A stretch of 64,000 bases of DNA from Clitoria ternatea (GCA_037962975.1 CM075674.1:86816501-86880500), one strand, 5' to 3'. Shown: positions 46,218 through 59,739, counted from the first letter of the stretch. The notes: generated by a model not told the origin, from the letters alone. Numbers and translations are program-made.

Positions 46218-48799
46218 TGTAACATCCCTGATGTTTTGATAATAGAAAATAATTTGGAAGTGAGTAAATTATTATATGGTGTAAAATAAAAATGGTATGT
46301 AAAATATTAAGTGGGAAATGGAGTTTTAAATAAAATTTTAAGGAAAATTGGCGTCAGGACCCTGACGCATAGCGTGGTTGGGACGCGTAGCGTCAGGAGC
46401 AATTTAGTGAGTCAACGCGTAGCGCTAGGATGACACGTAGCGCCAGCGCCGCGACCTGTTCTATAGCAGGGACTCACAGAACAGAACCTGCGAGTTTCTT
46501 CTTCTATTTTCTCTCTTCTCTGAGGCGTTTTAGCTAGGGTTTGTGGATTTCTTATGGTTTTGGGCAATTAGGGGCCAAGGTAAGTGATAGGAACCTTCAA
46601 TTGCTAACTTCCTCTTCTTTTCTCTTCTTCCTCTCATGAAATCCGAAATTACATGTGATGATTGGGGTTCTGATTCTGAGTTTCAATGGTTTGTAAAGCT
46701 TGGGTAATGAGTTTGGAAGTATAAGGAAGGTAATGTACTAATTAATTTGATGTTTCGGTGACCGTAGGTACCGGAACGAGCCTTGGGCAAGCGATCAATG
46801 AAGTGGACATCGGAAGAGGAAGAGAAACAGTGAATTCAGCGGCTGTAGGACGCCACCTACCCCTTGAGCAAACTGTCGGAGCTCAGAATAAAGGTAAGGG
46901 GGTGTTCGGGTCATAATTAATTAGAATTGATATGAAAATAGATTATGGGAAGTTTGGGAATTTAGTAAGAGTTGTCCTAAATAGTATAAAGAACTAAATA
47001 TAATAGTTATGAATATATGAGTATGTGGAGTGAGATTAAATGGTTGAATATGAAAGAAATATGTTGATTGAATTAATTATATAATGAAATGAAGATTGGA
47101 ATGATGAAAGTAAAAGATATGTGTAATATTTCCACCTTAAGATGCGTGTGTATATTTGATTATGAATAAAAATGTGGAATTTTAGATTATTGATGATATA
47201 TGCAATAGCATTGTATGGATGGGCTTGACAAGTCGGTTGCCCTGTATTGTGAGCACATGCCAGTTTCTGGTAGTTTCATATGTTGTCTATTGATGATATG
47301 TCATGATTATGAGATATGGTATGTGATTATGTGGTATGGGATGGCCAACGGTATGTATACCCCTCGTTTTCTGGCTCCCATGGTCTTTGTGCCCAGTTGA
47401 GCTACCCAGTGGTCAAGTCGGACCCAGTGGTTGAGGTGGAGAGCCAAGTCGGGCTCGGTGAACCAAGTCGGGTTCACGGGATGTCAAGTAGGACTCCCAG
47501 CTGAAGGCCAGTCCTTTAGTATTCGGATACTAGGTGTCGAATTGCATGAGTCAGTTGTGATATATGTGGATCTTATATTGATTAACGATTGAAAATGAAT
47601 TATGAATTGGAAATGTGATGTGAGTAAATGAATGTATGGTTTGAATGAGTTAAAGATTAGTATGTATGTGTGCATGTATATGAATATGGATAAGTGCAGG
47701 AAGCTCAAGAATTCATGTAATGTGAGCTGTAGGTATTAATAAGTTTAATATTTCGTTCTATATTAATTATGATATTCCAAACACTCACTCTTGCTGTTGT
47801 TTCATTTTAGTGACCAACGACAGGGATGATGCTAATGCCGCGGAGGTGCGCCAAGTGGAAGACTGATGCCAAGGATGAATGAATAAATATAATGTTTGAA
47901 TGTATATGCTTAAGTGTGTAATAAGTTAAAAATTACTATGGCGTGTAATAGATAACAAAGTATGTGTTATGAATTTGTTATAATTATGTTTGATGTGATG
48001 ATTATGGCACTGAGCCATTGACATATATGAATGTTGAATGCTATGGACAGGTGTTGTATTGATGCATGATTGATATGTGTGTTATGTGATTGATGCTAAG
48101 GTGATGATTAGATTGATTTAGGAAAGTTATGCATATAGTTGGTTATTGAATTTAAGGAACTGGATAGGTGAAATTGAGATCCGGCGGGTTTCAAAAACCC
48201 TGAAACGCATCAATAGGTCCTCTATGACATTTAGGATTTATATGCATTGGCTTTTGGTCTGTTGGAATCCATTTAGGATGTTTGGTGCAAGGGTTTTGTA
48301 CCTAGTTAGGTTAAAATGCGTTTCACGCATAACTTGCGCATATGTTGGAATCTTGGCGAAAGAACGATGCCAACAGTTCCGGAATGGGGAAAACATGTGG
48401 CCTGTGAAGTTTCATGGTAATCGGATCTAAAACGGGTCAATTGGGTAGGTTAGAAGTTGGTTAAATGGTTTAAAATGTGTAACAGCATCAGGTGTTGTTA
48501 CTGTCATGCCCACGCTACGCGTGAGGCTGACGCGTAGCTTGAGGTACGCAGCAGAGGGCTGACGCTACGCGTGGGGCTGGCGCGCAGCGTCAGGTCCCTG
48601 TTTCATGTTTTTGGTTTCTTTTAGAAGTTAATTAGTTTTAGGATCTTGAAGTGCAATATAATAATTACTTTGAACTGTTTAGTAAAAATAAATGTCATTT
48701 TGAATTAAGGAATAATTAAATTTAATTAAATGTGAAAAATTTATTGTGAAAATTAATTAAACGGATATAAATAAAGGTAAAATGATGAAGGACATCACA
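46218..48799 (+). repeat. 5' LTR of gypsy element 2 (2582 bp)
   Basis: Begins TGTAACATCCCTGATG and ends GACATCACA, just before the PBS. It contains GACGC..AGCGTC-type palindromes near both ends (46360-46450, 48515-48595) and the block 47340-47545 shared in reverse with the gypsy 1 LTR. Confidence 0.95.
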
Positions 48800-48801
48800 G
48801 G

Positions 48802-48813
48802 TGGTATCAGAGC
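48802..48813 (+). other. Primer-binding site, initiator tRNA-Met type
   Basis: TGGTATCAGAGC, two bases after the 5' LTR. Same sequence and spacing as in gypsy element 1. Confidence 0.9.
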
Positions 48814-49060
48814 GGTTCTTTCTAGAGCTAAGGAAATAGGTAGAGTTAGGGGATTGTTTGAGTCCTATACCGGACTGTTTTACATTTATTGCATTATGCT
48901 TGTGATTGTTTAAGTTGTTAACAGGTTGAGTTGGCATCATTCTCTTTGCACTCCGGGCAGCATCTTATTATGTGTTTATAAGTGAGGTAAATACTTATAC
49001 TCCCTGGTTAATTATTAGTTATTAATGGTGATGTGTTTTGGAATATTGTAGAATTGAAAT

Positions 49061-50254
49061 ATGACGGAAGGAAGTAGTTCTGGTGGTGGTGATGACTCTT
49101 TGAGAAGGTTCTCTCAAATGATGAGGAGGATTGAATATGGTCCCACTCTTGATAAATTCCTGAAGAGGAATCCACCTGTTTACAAAGGAGGACATGATTA
49201 TGACGGGGCGCATATGTGGCTGCGTGACATTGAACAAACATTTGAGTATTTTGAATGCTCTAAAGAACAAAAAGTGCAATTTGCTACATATCAGTTGAAG
49301 GATGAGGCTCGTGTATGGTGGTCAAGGACTAGAGTTCAGATGAATGCTGCGAATGAACCATTAATGTGGATGAATTTTAGGCGGAGGTTTCTTGCTAAGT
49401 ATTTTCCAGACAATTATAAAATCCGCAAGGAGATGGAATTTCTGAAACTGGAATAAGGCAGAATGTCAGTAGCTGAATACACAGCACAGTTTGATGAGTT
49501 ATGCAATTTCTATCATCCTTTTTCTCTTGAAGGAACCGAAGGTAGTAAGTGTGCCAAGTATGAATCCGGGTTAAGAATTGAACTACGAAGCGTAATTGTT
49601 CCTATGGAAATCCGTGACTACCCTACTCTGGTAAATAAGGCCAGACTTGTTGAGGAAGTACAGTTACAGAGAGCATCCCAGTCAAGGGACAAGAAACCGT
49701 TGAAGGCTAAGTGATTTAGTTTTAAGAGGATGGGTCAGTTTTTCCATGGTAGTAAGTCTTCTGCTACATCTTCTTCTTCTTCTGGACGTGGATCTACTAG
49801 TTATTCTGGTAGTCGTGCATGTTATAATTGTGGTCAAGAAGGTCATTTCTCTAGACATTGTCCTGCTAATCAAACTGTTTGTTACCAATGTGGACAACCT
49901 GGACACCAAAGGCCCGACTGCCCACAAAGGCAGCGACAAGGAGGACGTGGTAATCGGGCAAGTGCTTCTATGATTCGTGGTGGGAATTTTCAGCGTGGAG
50001 GCCGAGGCGGCGGTGGCCGTGGAGGCCAACACCCTAGGCGATCCGATGCTCAGTCCAGTGGTGCTCAGAATGTTATGGCTGGACGTGTGTTTGCTTTTGA
50101 TGCTTCTGAAGTTGCAAGACATGATAATTTGGTACAGGGTAAGTGTCTTATTCACGGTTATCTTGTAAATGTTATTTATGACTCTGGTGCAACCCACTCT
50201 TTTATTTTTGAGAGTTGTGTTCGACGGTTTGATTTGCCTGGAGAATGCTCTTAG
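49061..50254 (+). pseudogene. gypsy element 2 gag and start of protease
   Basis: Starts MTEGSSSGGGDDSLRRFSQ. Gag helices (WLRDIEQTFEYFECSKEQKV, NFRRRFLAKYFPDNYKIRK) are followed by two zinc knuckles, CYNCGQEGHFSRHC and CYQCGQPGHQRPDC, an RG-rich stretch (GGRGGGGRGGQHPRR), and the aspartic protease motif DSGATHSF. In-frame stops lie at 49454-49456 (TAA) and 49712-49714 (TGA). A small frameshift near 50240 ends the frame at 50254. Gag and protease were probably one frame with pol before decay. Confidence 0.9.
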
Positions 50255-50339
50255 TATCTCTACTCCTACTGGTTCTACATTTCAAGCAACTACTATGTGT
50301 GGGGAATTACCTATGCAAGTAGAAGACTGATATTTTCTG

Positions 50340-53300
50340 GTGAATTTAATTTGCATGCCATTGAAGGATTTAGATATTATTCTGGGTCTTGATTGGTTAT
50401 CTGCTAACCATGTTATGGTGGACTGTTACCGCAAAACTATAATTTTCTCTCAGGAATTGGACACTAAGGATATGGTGAGTAATGTTTCTGTAATTTATGT
50501 TATTCTATTAGCTTCAGAGGGGCGGTATAATCTTAAACCTGCGGATATTCCGGTAGTATGCGATTTCCCTGATGTGTTCCCGGAAGACATTCCGAAATTG
50601 CCTCCTAACAGGGAGATTGATTTTGCTATTGACTTAGTTCCCGGGGCAGAACCTGTGTCCCGTACACCCTATAGAATGTCTTTAGTGGAGTTAGCTGAAG
50701 TAAAGAAACAAGTAAATGAGTTGTTAGAAAAAGGGTTTATCCGACTGAGTGCTTCACCTTGGGGCGCTCCGGTATTATTAGTGAAAAAGAAAGATGGCAA
50801 TATGAGAATGTGTATTGATTACCGATAGTTGAATAAATTGACGATTAAGAATAAATATCCTTTACCACGAATTGATGATTTGTTGGATCAACTCTGAGGT
50901 ACTATAGTATTTTCCAAGATTGATTTGAGGTCTGGATATCATCAGATAAGGGTGAAGTCGGAGGATATTCTAAAGACGACATTTCGAACCCGATATGGAC
51001 ATTTTGAATACGTCATGATGCCTTTTGGAGTGACCAATGCTCCAATTATCTTTATGGATTACATGAATCAGATTTTCCAACCTTACTTGGATCAGTTTGT
51101 CGTGGTGTTTATTGATGATATTCTAGTATATTCAAAGTCTATTGAGGAGCATGCGCAACACCTTCAAATTGTTTTACAGGTGCTACGTGAAAAGAAGTTG
51201 TATGCTAAGTTATCAAAATATGACTTTTGGGAAGCAAGTGTAAAATTCTTGGGGCATGTGATATCTCGTGATGGTGTGTCTGTGGATCCATCCAAAATTA
51301 AGCCGGTTATGGCTTGGGAAAGGCCTAAATCGGTAACTGAAATCAGGAGTTTTCTTGGATTGGCTGGTTATTATCACCGCTTTATTGAAGGATTTTCTCG
51401 CATTGCGTTTCCTTTAACTCGGTTGACGAGAAAAGAGAGTCCGCTTGTGTGGACAGAAAAGTGTGAACTAAGTTTCCAAACTTTGAAGCAATGTTTGACT
51501 TCGGCACCGGTACTTGCATTACCAGATGTGACGAAGGAATTTGTGGTATATTGTGACGCATCTAAGTTTGGTTTAGGATATGTGTTGATGCAGGATGACA
51601 GAGTAATTGCTTATGCTTTGAGGCAGTTAAGACCACATGAACAAAATTACCCCACTCATGATTTGGAACTCGCTGTTGTAGTATTCGCGTTGAAGATTTG
51701 GTGGCATTACTTGTATGGTTCCCGTTTTGTAGTATTTAACGACCACAAGAGTTTGAAGTATCTGTTTGATCAGAAGGAATTAAACATGAGACAAGGAAGA
51801 TGGATGGAATACCTGAAGGATTATGATTCCAATTTGAGATATCATCCTGGAAAAGCAAATGTTGTGGCTGATGCCTTAAGTAGAAAAGTATTACATGCAG
51901 CCCTCTTGATGGGCAAGGAGCAAGAATTGTTAGAAGACTTTCGTGATATGAATATAAGGGTTGCTGTTCAGGCCCCAAATCAGATGATAATTGGGATACT
52001 GAAGATCTCTAATAAATTTTTGGAATCTTTAGCTGTGGCTCAGGAGAAAGATGAAGAGTTACTGGAATTGCTTGATACCCAAGAAAGAAGGAAAAATATA
52101 GGATTAACCAAAGGTAATGATGGAATTTGGCGGTTCAAAAACCGTGTTGTGGTACCCGCAGAAGGTGATTTCAGACAAGCTGTGTTAGCTAAAGCACATA
52201 AAAGTTCTTTAATTATCCATCCAGGTATCACTAAGATGTACCATGATTTGAAGAAAGAATTATGGTGGCCGGGAATGAAGAAAGCAATAATTGAATATGT
52301 GCGATCTTGTGTGATATGTCAGAAGTGTAAAGTCAAACACCAGAGACCTCCAGGCTTACTTCAACCTCCGGAGATTCCAATATGGAAATGGGAAAGCATT
52401 ACTATAGATTTTGTATCCGGGTTACCTCGTACCCGTTCAGGATGTAATGCAATCTGGGTAATTGTGGATAGATTGACTAAGAGTGCTCACTTCTTAGCTA
52501 TGAACATGAAATGGTCATTGGACCGGTTGGCTAGATTGTACATTACGGAGATTGTAAGATTGCATGTTGTACCTTCGAGTATTATTTCAGATCGTGATCC
52601 CCGATTCACTTCTAGATTTTGGGGGAGTCTGCAGCAAGAATTGGGTACTGAATTGAGGTTGAGTTTAGCTTATCATCCTCAGACTGATGGCCAGTCTGAA
52701 CGGACTATACAAACCATGGAAGATATGCTCAGAGCTTGTGTACTGGAGCAAGGTGGCTCATGGGAGAGATATTTACCATTGGTGGAATTCGCTTATAACA
52801 ACAACTATTATAGTAGCATTGGGATGGCTCCTTATGAAGCGTTATACGGAAGACGGTGTCGTACGCCTTTATGTTGGAATGAAAATGGAGATGCAATCCA
52901 TTTGGGACCCGAATTAATTCAAGAAATGAATGATCAGGTAACAATGATTTGTGAAAAGATGAAGATTGCACAAGACCGTCAGAAGAGTTACTATGATAAT
53001 CGTCACCGACCACTTGAGTTCCAGGTGGGAGATTGGGTATTCTTAAAAGTTTCACCTACTAAAGGTGTGGGCAGAGTTTTGAAAAGTCGAAAGCTTAACC
53101 CGAGGTATATTGGACCGTATCAGATTTTGGAGTGAATTGGTAATGTAGCCTACCGATTGAACCTTCCCCAATCGTTGACCAATATTCATAATGTGTTTCA
53201 TGTATCACAGTTACGAACTTATATTCATTGTGATACAATGATTGTTCCGGAAGACTCAGTGGAGCTGAAGGAGAACTTAACGGTGGAGATGAATCCTATT

Positions 53301-53441
53301 AGCATTGATGGATACCAGACTAAACGACTAAGGAGTAAAGATGTATCTTTGGTTAAAGTTAAGTGGCAAGACTTCGATGGAATGTCATGGACATGGGAAC
53401 TGGAATCTGATATGAGGCGATTGTATCCAAATCTTTTCTAA
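50340..53441 (+). pseudogene. gypsy element 2 pol: RT, RNase H, integrase, chromodomain-like tail
   Basis: Frame 50340-50828 holds LDIILGLDWLSANHV (protease end) and the RT N-terminus. Stops at 50826-50828 (TAG) and 50895-50897 (TGA) follow. Then 50925-53135 is open for 736 residues: DLRSGYHQIR-type RT with intact VVFIDDILVYSKS, RNase H (VVYCDASKFGLGY, HDLELAVVVFALK, NDHKSLKYLF, ADALSRK), and integrase with zinc HPG...CVICQKC, catalytic D in TIDFVSGLP, D in ISDRDPRF and E in SERTIQTMEDM. A TGA at 53133 precedes the tail 53157-53441 (LVKVKWQDFDGMSWTWELES, DMRRLYPNLF), a chromodomain-like end. The long open stretch suggests fairly recent insertion. Confidence 0.92.
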
Positions 53442-53472
53442 TAAGGTACGTTGATTTCGGGGACGAAATCTC

Positions 53473-53489
53473 TTTTTAGGGGGAGTGGA
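53473..53489 (+). other. Polypurine tract of gypsy element 2
   Basis: TTTTTAGGGGGAGTGGA directly before the 3' LTR. Nearly the same as in gypsy element 1. Confidence 0.8.
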
Positions 53490-56069
53490 TGTAACATCCC
53501 TGATGTTTTGATAATAGAAAATAAATTGGAAGTGAGTAAATTATTATATGGTGTAAAATAAAAATGGTATGTAAAATATTAAGTGGGAAATGGAGTTTTA
53601 AATAAAATTTTAAGGAAAATTGGCGTCAGGACCCTGACGCATAGCGTGGCTGGGACGCATAGCGTCAGGTACAATTTAGTGAGTCGACGCGTAGCGCCAG
53701 GATGACACGTAGCGCCAGCGCCGCGACCTGTTCTATAACAGGGACTCACAGAACAGAACCTGCGAGTTTCTTCTTCCATTTTCTCTCTTCTCTGAGGCGT
53801 TTTAGCTAGGGTTTGTGGATTTCTTAAGGTTTTGGGCAATTGGGGGCCAAGGTAAGTGATAGGAACCTTCAATTGCTAAGTTCCTCTTCTTTTCTCTTCT
53901 TCCTCTCATGAAATCCGAAATTGCATGTGATGATTCGGGTTCTGATTCTGAGTTTCAATGGTTTGTGAAGCTTGGGTAATGAGTTTGGAAGTATAAGGAA
54001 GGTAATGTACTAATTAATTTGATGTTTCGGTGACCGTAGGTACCAGAACGAGTGTTGGGTAAGCGATCAACGAAGTGGACGTCGGAAGAGGAAGAGAAAC
54101 AGTGAATTCAACGGCTGTAGGATGCCACCTACCCCTTGAGCAAACTGTCAGAGCTCAGAATAAAGGAAAGGGGGGTGTTCGGGTCATAATTAATTAGAAT
54201 TGATATGAAAATAGATTATGGGAAGTTCGGGAATTTAGTAAGAGTTGTCATAAATAGTATAAAGTAACTAAATATAATAGTTATGAATATATGAGTATGT
54301 GGAGTGAGATTAAATGGTTGAATATGAAAGAAATATGTTGATTGAATTAATTATATAATGAAATAAAGATTGGAATGATGAAAGTAAAAGATATGTGTAA
54401 TATTTCCACCTTAAGATGCGTGTGTATATTTGATTATGAATAAAAATGTGGAATTTTAGATTATTGATGATATACGCAATAGCATTGTATGGATGGGCTT
54501 GACAAGTCGGTCACCCTGTATTGTGAGCACATGCCAGTTTCTGGTAGTTGCATATGTTGTCTGTTGATGATATGTCATGATTATGAGATATGGTATGTGA
54601 TTATATGGTATGGGATGGCCAACGGTATGTATATCCCTCGTTTTCTGGATCCCGTGGTCTTTGTGCCCAGTTGAGCTACCCAGTGGTCAAGTCGGACCCA
54701 GTGGTTGAGGTGGAGAGCCAAGTCGGGCTCGGTGAACCAAGTCGGGTTCACGGGATGTCAAGTCAGACTCCCAGCTGAAGGCCAGTCCTTTAGTATCCGG
54801 ATACTAGGTGTCGAATTACATGAGTCAGTTGTGACATATGTGGATCTTATATTGATTAAGGATTGAAAATGAATTATGAATTGGAAATGTGATGTGAGAA
54901 AATGAATGTATGGTTTGAATGAGTTAAAGGTTAGTATGTATGTGTGCATGTATATGAATATGGATAAGTGCAGGAAGCTCAAGAATTCATGTAATGTGAG
55001 TTGTAGGTATTAATAAGTTTAATATTTCGTTCTATATTAATTATGATATTCCAAACACTCACCCTTGCTGTTGTTTCATTTTAGTGACCAACGACAGGGA
55101 TGATGCTAATGCCGCGGAGGTGCGCCAAGTGGAAGACTGATGCCAAGGATGAATGAATAAATGTAATGTTTGAATGTATGTGCTTAAGTGTGTAATAAGT
55201 TAAAAATTACTATGGCGTGTAATAGATAACAAAGTATGTGTTATGAATTTGTTATAATTATGTTTGATGTGATGATTATGGCACTGAGCCATTGACATGT
55301 GTGAATGTTGAATGCTATGGACAGGTGTTGTATTGATGCATGATTGATATGTGTGTTATGTGATTGATGCTAAGGTGATGATTAGATTGATTTAAGTTAT
55401 GCATATAGTTGGTTATTGAATTTAAGGAACTGGATAGGTGAAATTGAGATCCGACGGGTTTTGGAAACCCCGGAACGCATCAATAGGTCCTCTATGACAT
55501 TTAGGATTTATATGCATTGGCTTTTGGTCTGTTGGAATCCATTTAGGATGTTTGGTGCAAGGGTTTTGTACCTAGTTTGGTTAAAATGTGTTTCACGCAT
55601 AACTTGCACATATGTTGGAATCTTGGCGAAAGAACGACGCCAACAGTTCCGGAATGGGGAAAACATGTGGCCCGTGAAGTTTCGTGGTAATCGGATCTAA
55701 AACGGGTCAATTGGGTAGGTTAGGAGTTGGTTAAATGGTTTAAAATGTGTAACAGCATCAGGTGCTGTTACTGTCATGCCCACGCTACGCGTGAGGCTGA
55801 CGCGTAGCGTGAGGTATGCAGCAGAGGGTTGACGCTACGCGTGGGGCTGGCGCGCAGCGTCAGGTCCCTGTTTCATGTTTTTGGTTTCTTTTAGAAGTTA
55901 ATTAGTTTTAGGATCTTGAAGTGCAATATAATAATTACTTTGAACTGTTTAGTAAAAATAAATGTCATTTTGAATTAAGGAATAATTAAATTTAGTTAAA
56001 TGTGAAAAATTTATTGTGAAAATTAATTAAACAGATATAAATAAAGGTAAAATGACGAAGGACGTCACA
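53490..56069 (+). repeat. 3' LTR of gypsy element 2 (2580 bp)
   Basis: Begins TGTAACATCCCTGATG and ends GACGTCACA. Nearly the same length as the 5' LTR (2582 bp), with only scattered differences by eye. Confidence 0.95.
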
Positions 56070-57000
56070 AAATTTGTAAGAGAGAACGTCTCTAAATAAG
56101 GAAATAATAATATACCCAATTACAAAAAATAAGTCAAAATTTTAAATAGCCCATTTTTAAAGTGACTGGTTTGAACCATTTTCAATAGTAGTTTAAACCA
56201 TTCCACCTAAGTGGTTTTAACCATTAATCGTATTTTTGAGTTTTGATGCTTAGTTCATTAATTAATCTTTTAAAGTATTTCTTTTAAAACACAAGATTAA
56301 TTAATTACGAGTTAGTTAGGATAACTTAAGACTTAATCTAAATATTACATGTAAAGCAAAAAAGGTAGGTCTTCAAGTCTCTGACCTTTTTCATTTCCTA
56401 AATTGTTGCGATCGTTATGCTCATATCATTTTTGATATTTTTTTGTATACGGGGCATTAAACTCGTCAATTAGAGAATTTACAATCTTCTTCATATGAAA
56501 TGATTGTACTTAGGTTTATATTTTTCATATCAGCTTAATAAAGCTAAATCAAATTAAGAAACTCGCTTCGTGATAAACTTAACCACTCAATGGGGTTAAG
56601 TAACTAATCACGTTCATACCAGGTGATTCGTTTTTTCACTTCATTGGGGTTGAACTAGTTATGCTCGTATTAGATAACTAGTCTCACTACTTATTGAGGC
56701 TAAGTTACTAATCATGCTCATATATTGGGTGATTGATTTTGCCACTCACTAGGGATAAACTAGTTATGCTCATATTAGATAACTAGTCTCACCACTTGTT
56801 TGGGCTAGGTTGCTAGTCATGTTCATATCAAGTGATTAACTTTATATAGTTGTGTAACTTAGTGGGGTTTCAAATATCTTATTTGGTTAATGTCGCTTTA
56901 ATGAGGTTAAACGTAAATGGAAATATCATGATTGATATCGTCCTATACATAATTTGTAAAATGAAAGTCATAATATTTATGAAGTCCCTTTTTATTAATT
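56070..57000. other. Continuation of interrupted copia flank, then tandem repeat
   Basis: Resumes the sequence split by gypsy element 2. No gene seen. It includes a tandem repeat with a period of about 104 bp at 56590-56860. Confidence 0.4.
56590..56860. repeat. Tandem repeat, unit about 104 bp, 2.6 copies
   Basis: GGTTAAGTAACTAATCACG (56593), GGCTAAGTTACTAATCATG (56697) and GGCTAGGTTGCTAGTCATG (56801) mark successive units. Each unit also contains GAACTAGTTATGCTCGTATT-like sequence and AGATAACTAGTCTCAC. Confidence 0.85.
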
Positions 57001-57009
57001 AAATATAGA

Positions 57010-57850
57010 TCAAAATGGTCAAAATTGAAAACCTTTTTTTCTTTTGGACGAGGTAGTTGATCCCTATGCTGGTTTTTCTAGAGAGTTTTCTCATGTTTGG
57101 GCTTCTCGGTTGGGAGATGGTGTGGTTGCTAGTGCCAATTCAGTGGCAGCTAGGTGTATTTCTTGACCCACATACTTAGCTCCTTTTGTCTAAATTCCTC
57201 CAAAGTATGGGGTGGGCCTTTTGCTAAAGAGAGCAAAGGTAAACTTTGGTTGCAGGGCTTCATTGACGATATAGAGCTAGATTAATTAACTTTATTGCCC
57301 TAGGTACCATAGATGCCTCATTGTAGAACCTTTTTAGTAAATTTTCCAAGGATTTTGTCTCTCCTTGCCGAATTTAGGCAAGGGTGTGAGGGGTTTTTGG
57401 TGCATCCATCGATATGAAAAAATGCCTTCCAAAAGCCCTCATAAAGTCGGCCAAGGAATTGATTGATCCTATAGCTAAGTCCTTAAACCAGCTAAGAGTT
57501 TCTCTAGCCAGAATCTTAGGAAACATTATACTCATCACGTCATTATTTCCTCCCAAGAATAATAACTCATTCGTGTAAGAATATAAATGTTTACTATGGT
57601 TGGCCTCACTGGTATACTTCCCGATATGAAGTGGATAAGGACTTTGAAGATGTGTCAAAGATTGGGGCCTACATGTGGTGTCTAGTAAATGGAATGTTGA
57701 ACTTATAACCTGGAGAGCCATATGAGGCTTGTAAGGATCGATATTAAGGTGAGTGATGCTTAGTTTGATATATGGACTCTTTGTAATTATCATCAAATAT
57801 TGGAATTTTAGAGTATTTTAGTGGAGGTGACATCACATGATAAGATGTGG
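57010..57850 (-). pseudogene. Ty3/gypsy gag fragment
   Basis: Frame 57796-57374 on minus contains NNDVMSIMFPKILARETLSW, FKDLAIGSINSLADFMRAFG and RHFFISMDAPKTPHTLA, the retrotransposon gag domain (PF03732-like) of plant gypsy elements. Related sequence with frameshifts continues left to about 57010 (a NEASMVP-like helix). No LTRs or pol are linked to it. Confidence 0.65.
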
Positions 57851-58839
57851 ATGACTGAATGACGATCTAATTATCCTAAGCTTGACCCTAATTCTGCCTA
57901 AGACCTTGCAATTTCGCTTTAAGTTGACAGATCTTGTCCTTTAGGTCTCATTGAGCTATTACTCTAGCTCTCCTCCCAAATAGTACAACTGATGTCGGGG
58001 TGTTACAATAATCCAAAGTGTAGCAAATAAGCTCATTCTTGTTATGGGTCATATCCCATAGATGACCCTTAGGAGTTTCTTCATGATTACTTGCGTCCAT
58101 GAATACTATTGTGTTTTAATATGAATAACTTTAGTGTATCCCATCTGATATGTCAATGATTTGCCTAATATAAAGTACCATACTTTTATGTCTAATGTCT
58201 TACACTGGTTCATTGAGGATTCGATATTTTCTCCCTAAGCCCATTTGGGAAATTGGAGTATTGTAGTTTTTTTTTCCTCTAAGCTTTTTTGATTCAATGG
58301 AACATATCCTACACACCTACTAATAGAAGTCAAGTTAGGTGGTCCTATACATATTATAAATAGATGTACTTGTTCGAGAAGTAACCGACATATCTTTCTT
58401 ATAAAATCAGTCAATTATAACTATGGTTCATTATATCATTTTTAAATTTTACTTGACTAATTTTACAAGTTTAAGGGAGAGTCAAAGTGTGCAATTACAA
58501 ATAAAGCACAAGTGGAAGGTTCAATTTGTAGCTTTTATCTACTTCGTGAGACTACTTACTCTACCTCTCGTTACTTCAAGAACTACTGTTTATGAGCAAC
58601 CAATATGGGGAATGATTCATATAAGATGGATTATAATTTCAATGATGACTCAATCACTATACCATTCAAGGGAGGAAGACCTAGTGGCAAAGGTGAAAAT
58701 TATTGGTTTAGTGATCAAGAATACATATGTTGATCATTTGCATTGAGGTCAAGCCATATTTAGCTTAAGTTGCGATAAGTGAAACACTTACATTATTAAA
58801 AAGGTTAAATTCAGTTATTTTATTTATACTAACATCTTC

Positions 58840-59735
58840 ACGCAGGAGTATGCAATCAGTAATGATCCCACATTACCGATCATACATGCTGAGTTTAGTA
58901 TGTGGTTCAAATGACATATAAGTTTATTTTAAAAGTCATTAATTATCATGGCTTAATCATGCATCAACTTTGATTGAGTTTAACCATTGATTATATATGT
59001 GTGTGTGTTGTATACATCAAGGATCTTATCAATAGTGTCATAAATGCATAACTAAAATCATTATCTATGGGTTTGAGTATGTAGTATATTTGTTGGCATA
59101 CTTACTTAGTCAACAGATACCAGTTCCAAACCAAGTCATGGAGTAGTACTTAGAAAGTTGTTAACTTTGGTGTATGTGTGTGTCAAAGGCATAACTAACT
59201 CAAGTGATGATGATTTGTACGATAATGTGCTAAAGATATATGAGTTGGACTATCACAAATTGTCTAGGAAGATTCCTTTATTCTACTATAAGTGGTATGA
59301 TCCATTACCAAAAGGCACTGATATCATTTCATAATATGACATTGTCAAAATCAACCAATATAAACATATGATCCAACGTTAAGTCTATTATGTACTATAT
59401 CCATCTTTTGTGTGCATGTAAATGTGGTTGAGATGTAGCCATAAAATTAAGTTTAGAAGCTATGTGAAAGTTAACACAAGTGATGAAGATCTTCCCTATT
59501 AGGCATCTATAACATCACCTGTAACACTATTAACAAAGTCAGAACCATTAATGAGATTGGCAGATGAGTATCAGCAGATTGATCTAGCTATTCAATTGCC
59601 TAGAATTGAGGAGCTTACTCCAAATCTACCTAATCTTATTGTTGAAGTAGATGATGAAGTTGAATCTAAAATCAGAGGATAAAGATGATGATGATGATGA
59701 TAACGTCAATGAGGAGATGCAACAAGATAAATAAG
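58840..59735 (+). pseudogene. CACTA transposase C-terminus remnant (DUF4216-like)
   Basis: Plus-strand segments read AEFSMWFK near 58890, then SSDDDLYDNVLKIYELDYHK (59200-59260), KIPLFYYKWYDPLPKGTDII and YDIVKINQYKHMIQR (59265-59380). A later segment gives SYVKVNTSDEDLPY (59460-59500) and an acidic end. The order 'yel.Y....iplF.c.W.D......YdiVeVn..k' is that of the DUF4216 domain at the C-terminus of plant CACTA Tnp2 proteins. Stops and frame changes show decay. The upstream frame 58423-58746 may belong to it but has no clear motif. Confidence 0.55.
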
Positions 59736-59739
59736 GTAA

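Larger units (their letters stand above)
46218..56069 (+). mobile_element. Ty3/gypsy retrotransposon 2, Tekay/Del-like, complete with both LTRs
   Basis: LTRs at 46218-48799 and 53490-56069 flank PBS, gag, protease, RT, RNase H, integrase, chromodomain-like tail and PPT. Flanks AAATA (46213-46217) and AAATT (56070-56074) look like a 5-bp duplication with one change. The proteins are close to gypsy element 1, but most of the LTR differs. Far fewer disabling changes than element 1: pol from RT to integrase is one 736-residue frame. A frameshift and several stops still block expression of a full polyprotein. Confidence 0.95.

Noticed and set aside
47215..48430. Open frames in the gypsy 2 LTR (47215-47400, 48146-48430) repeated at 54489-54674 and 55416-55700
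   Set aside because: They recur because the LTR is duplicated. No start context, domain or conservation beyond the LTR itself.
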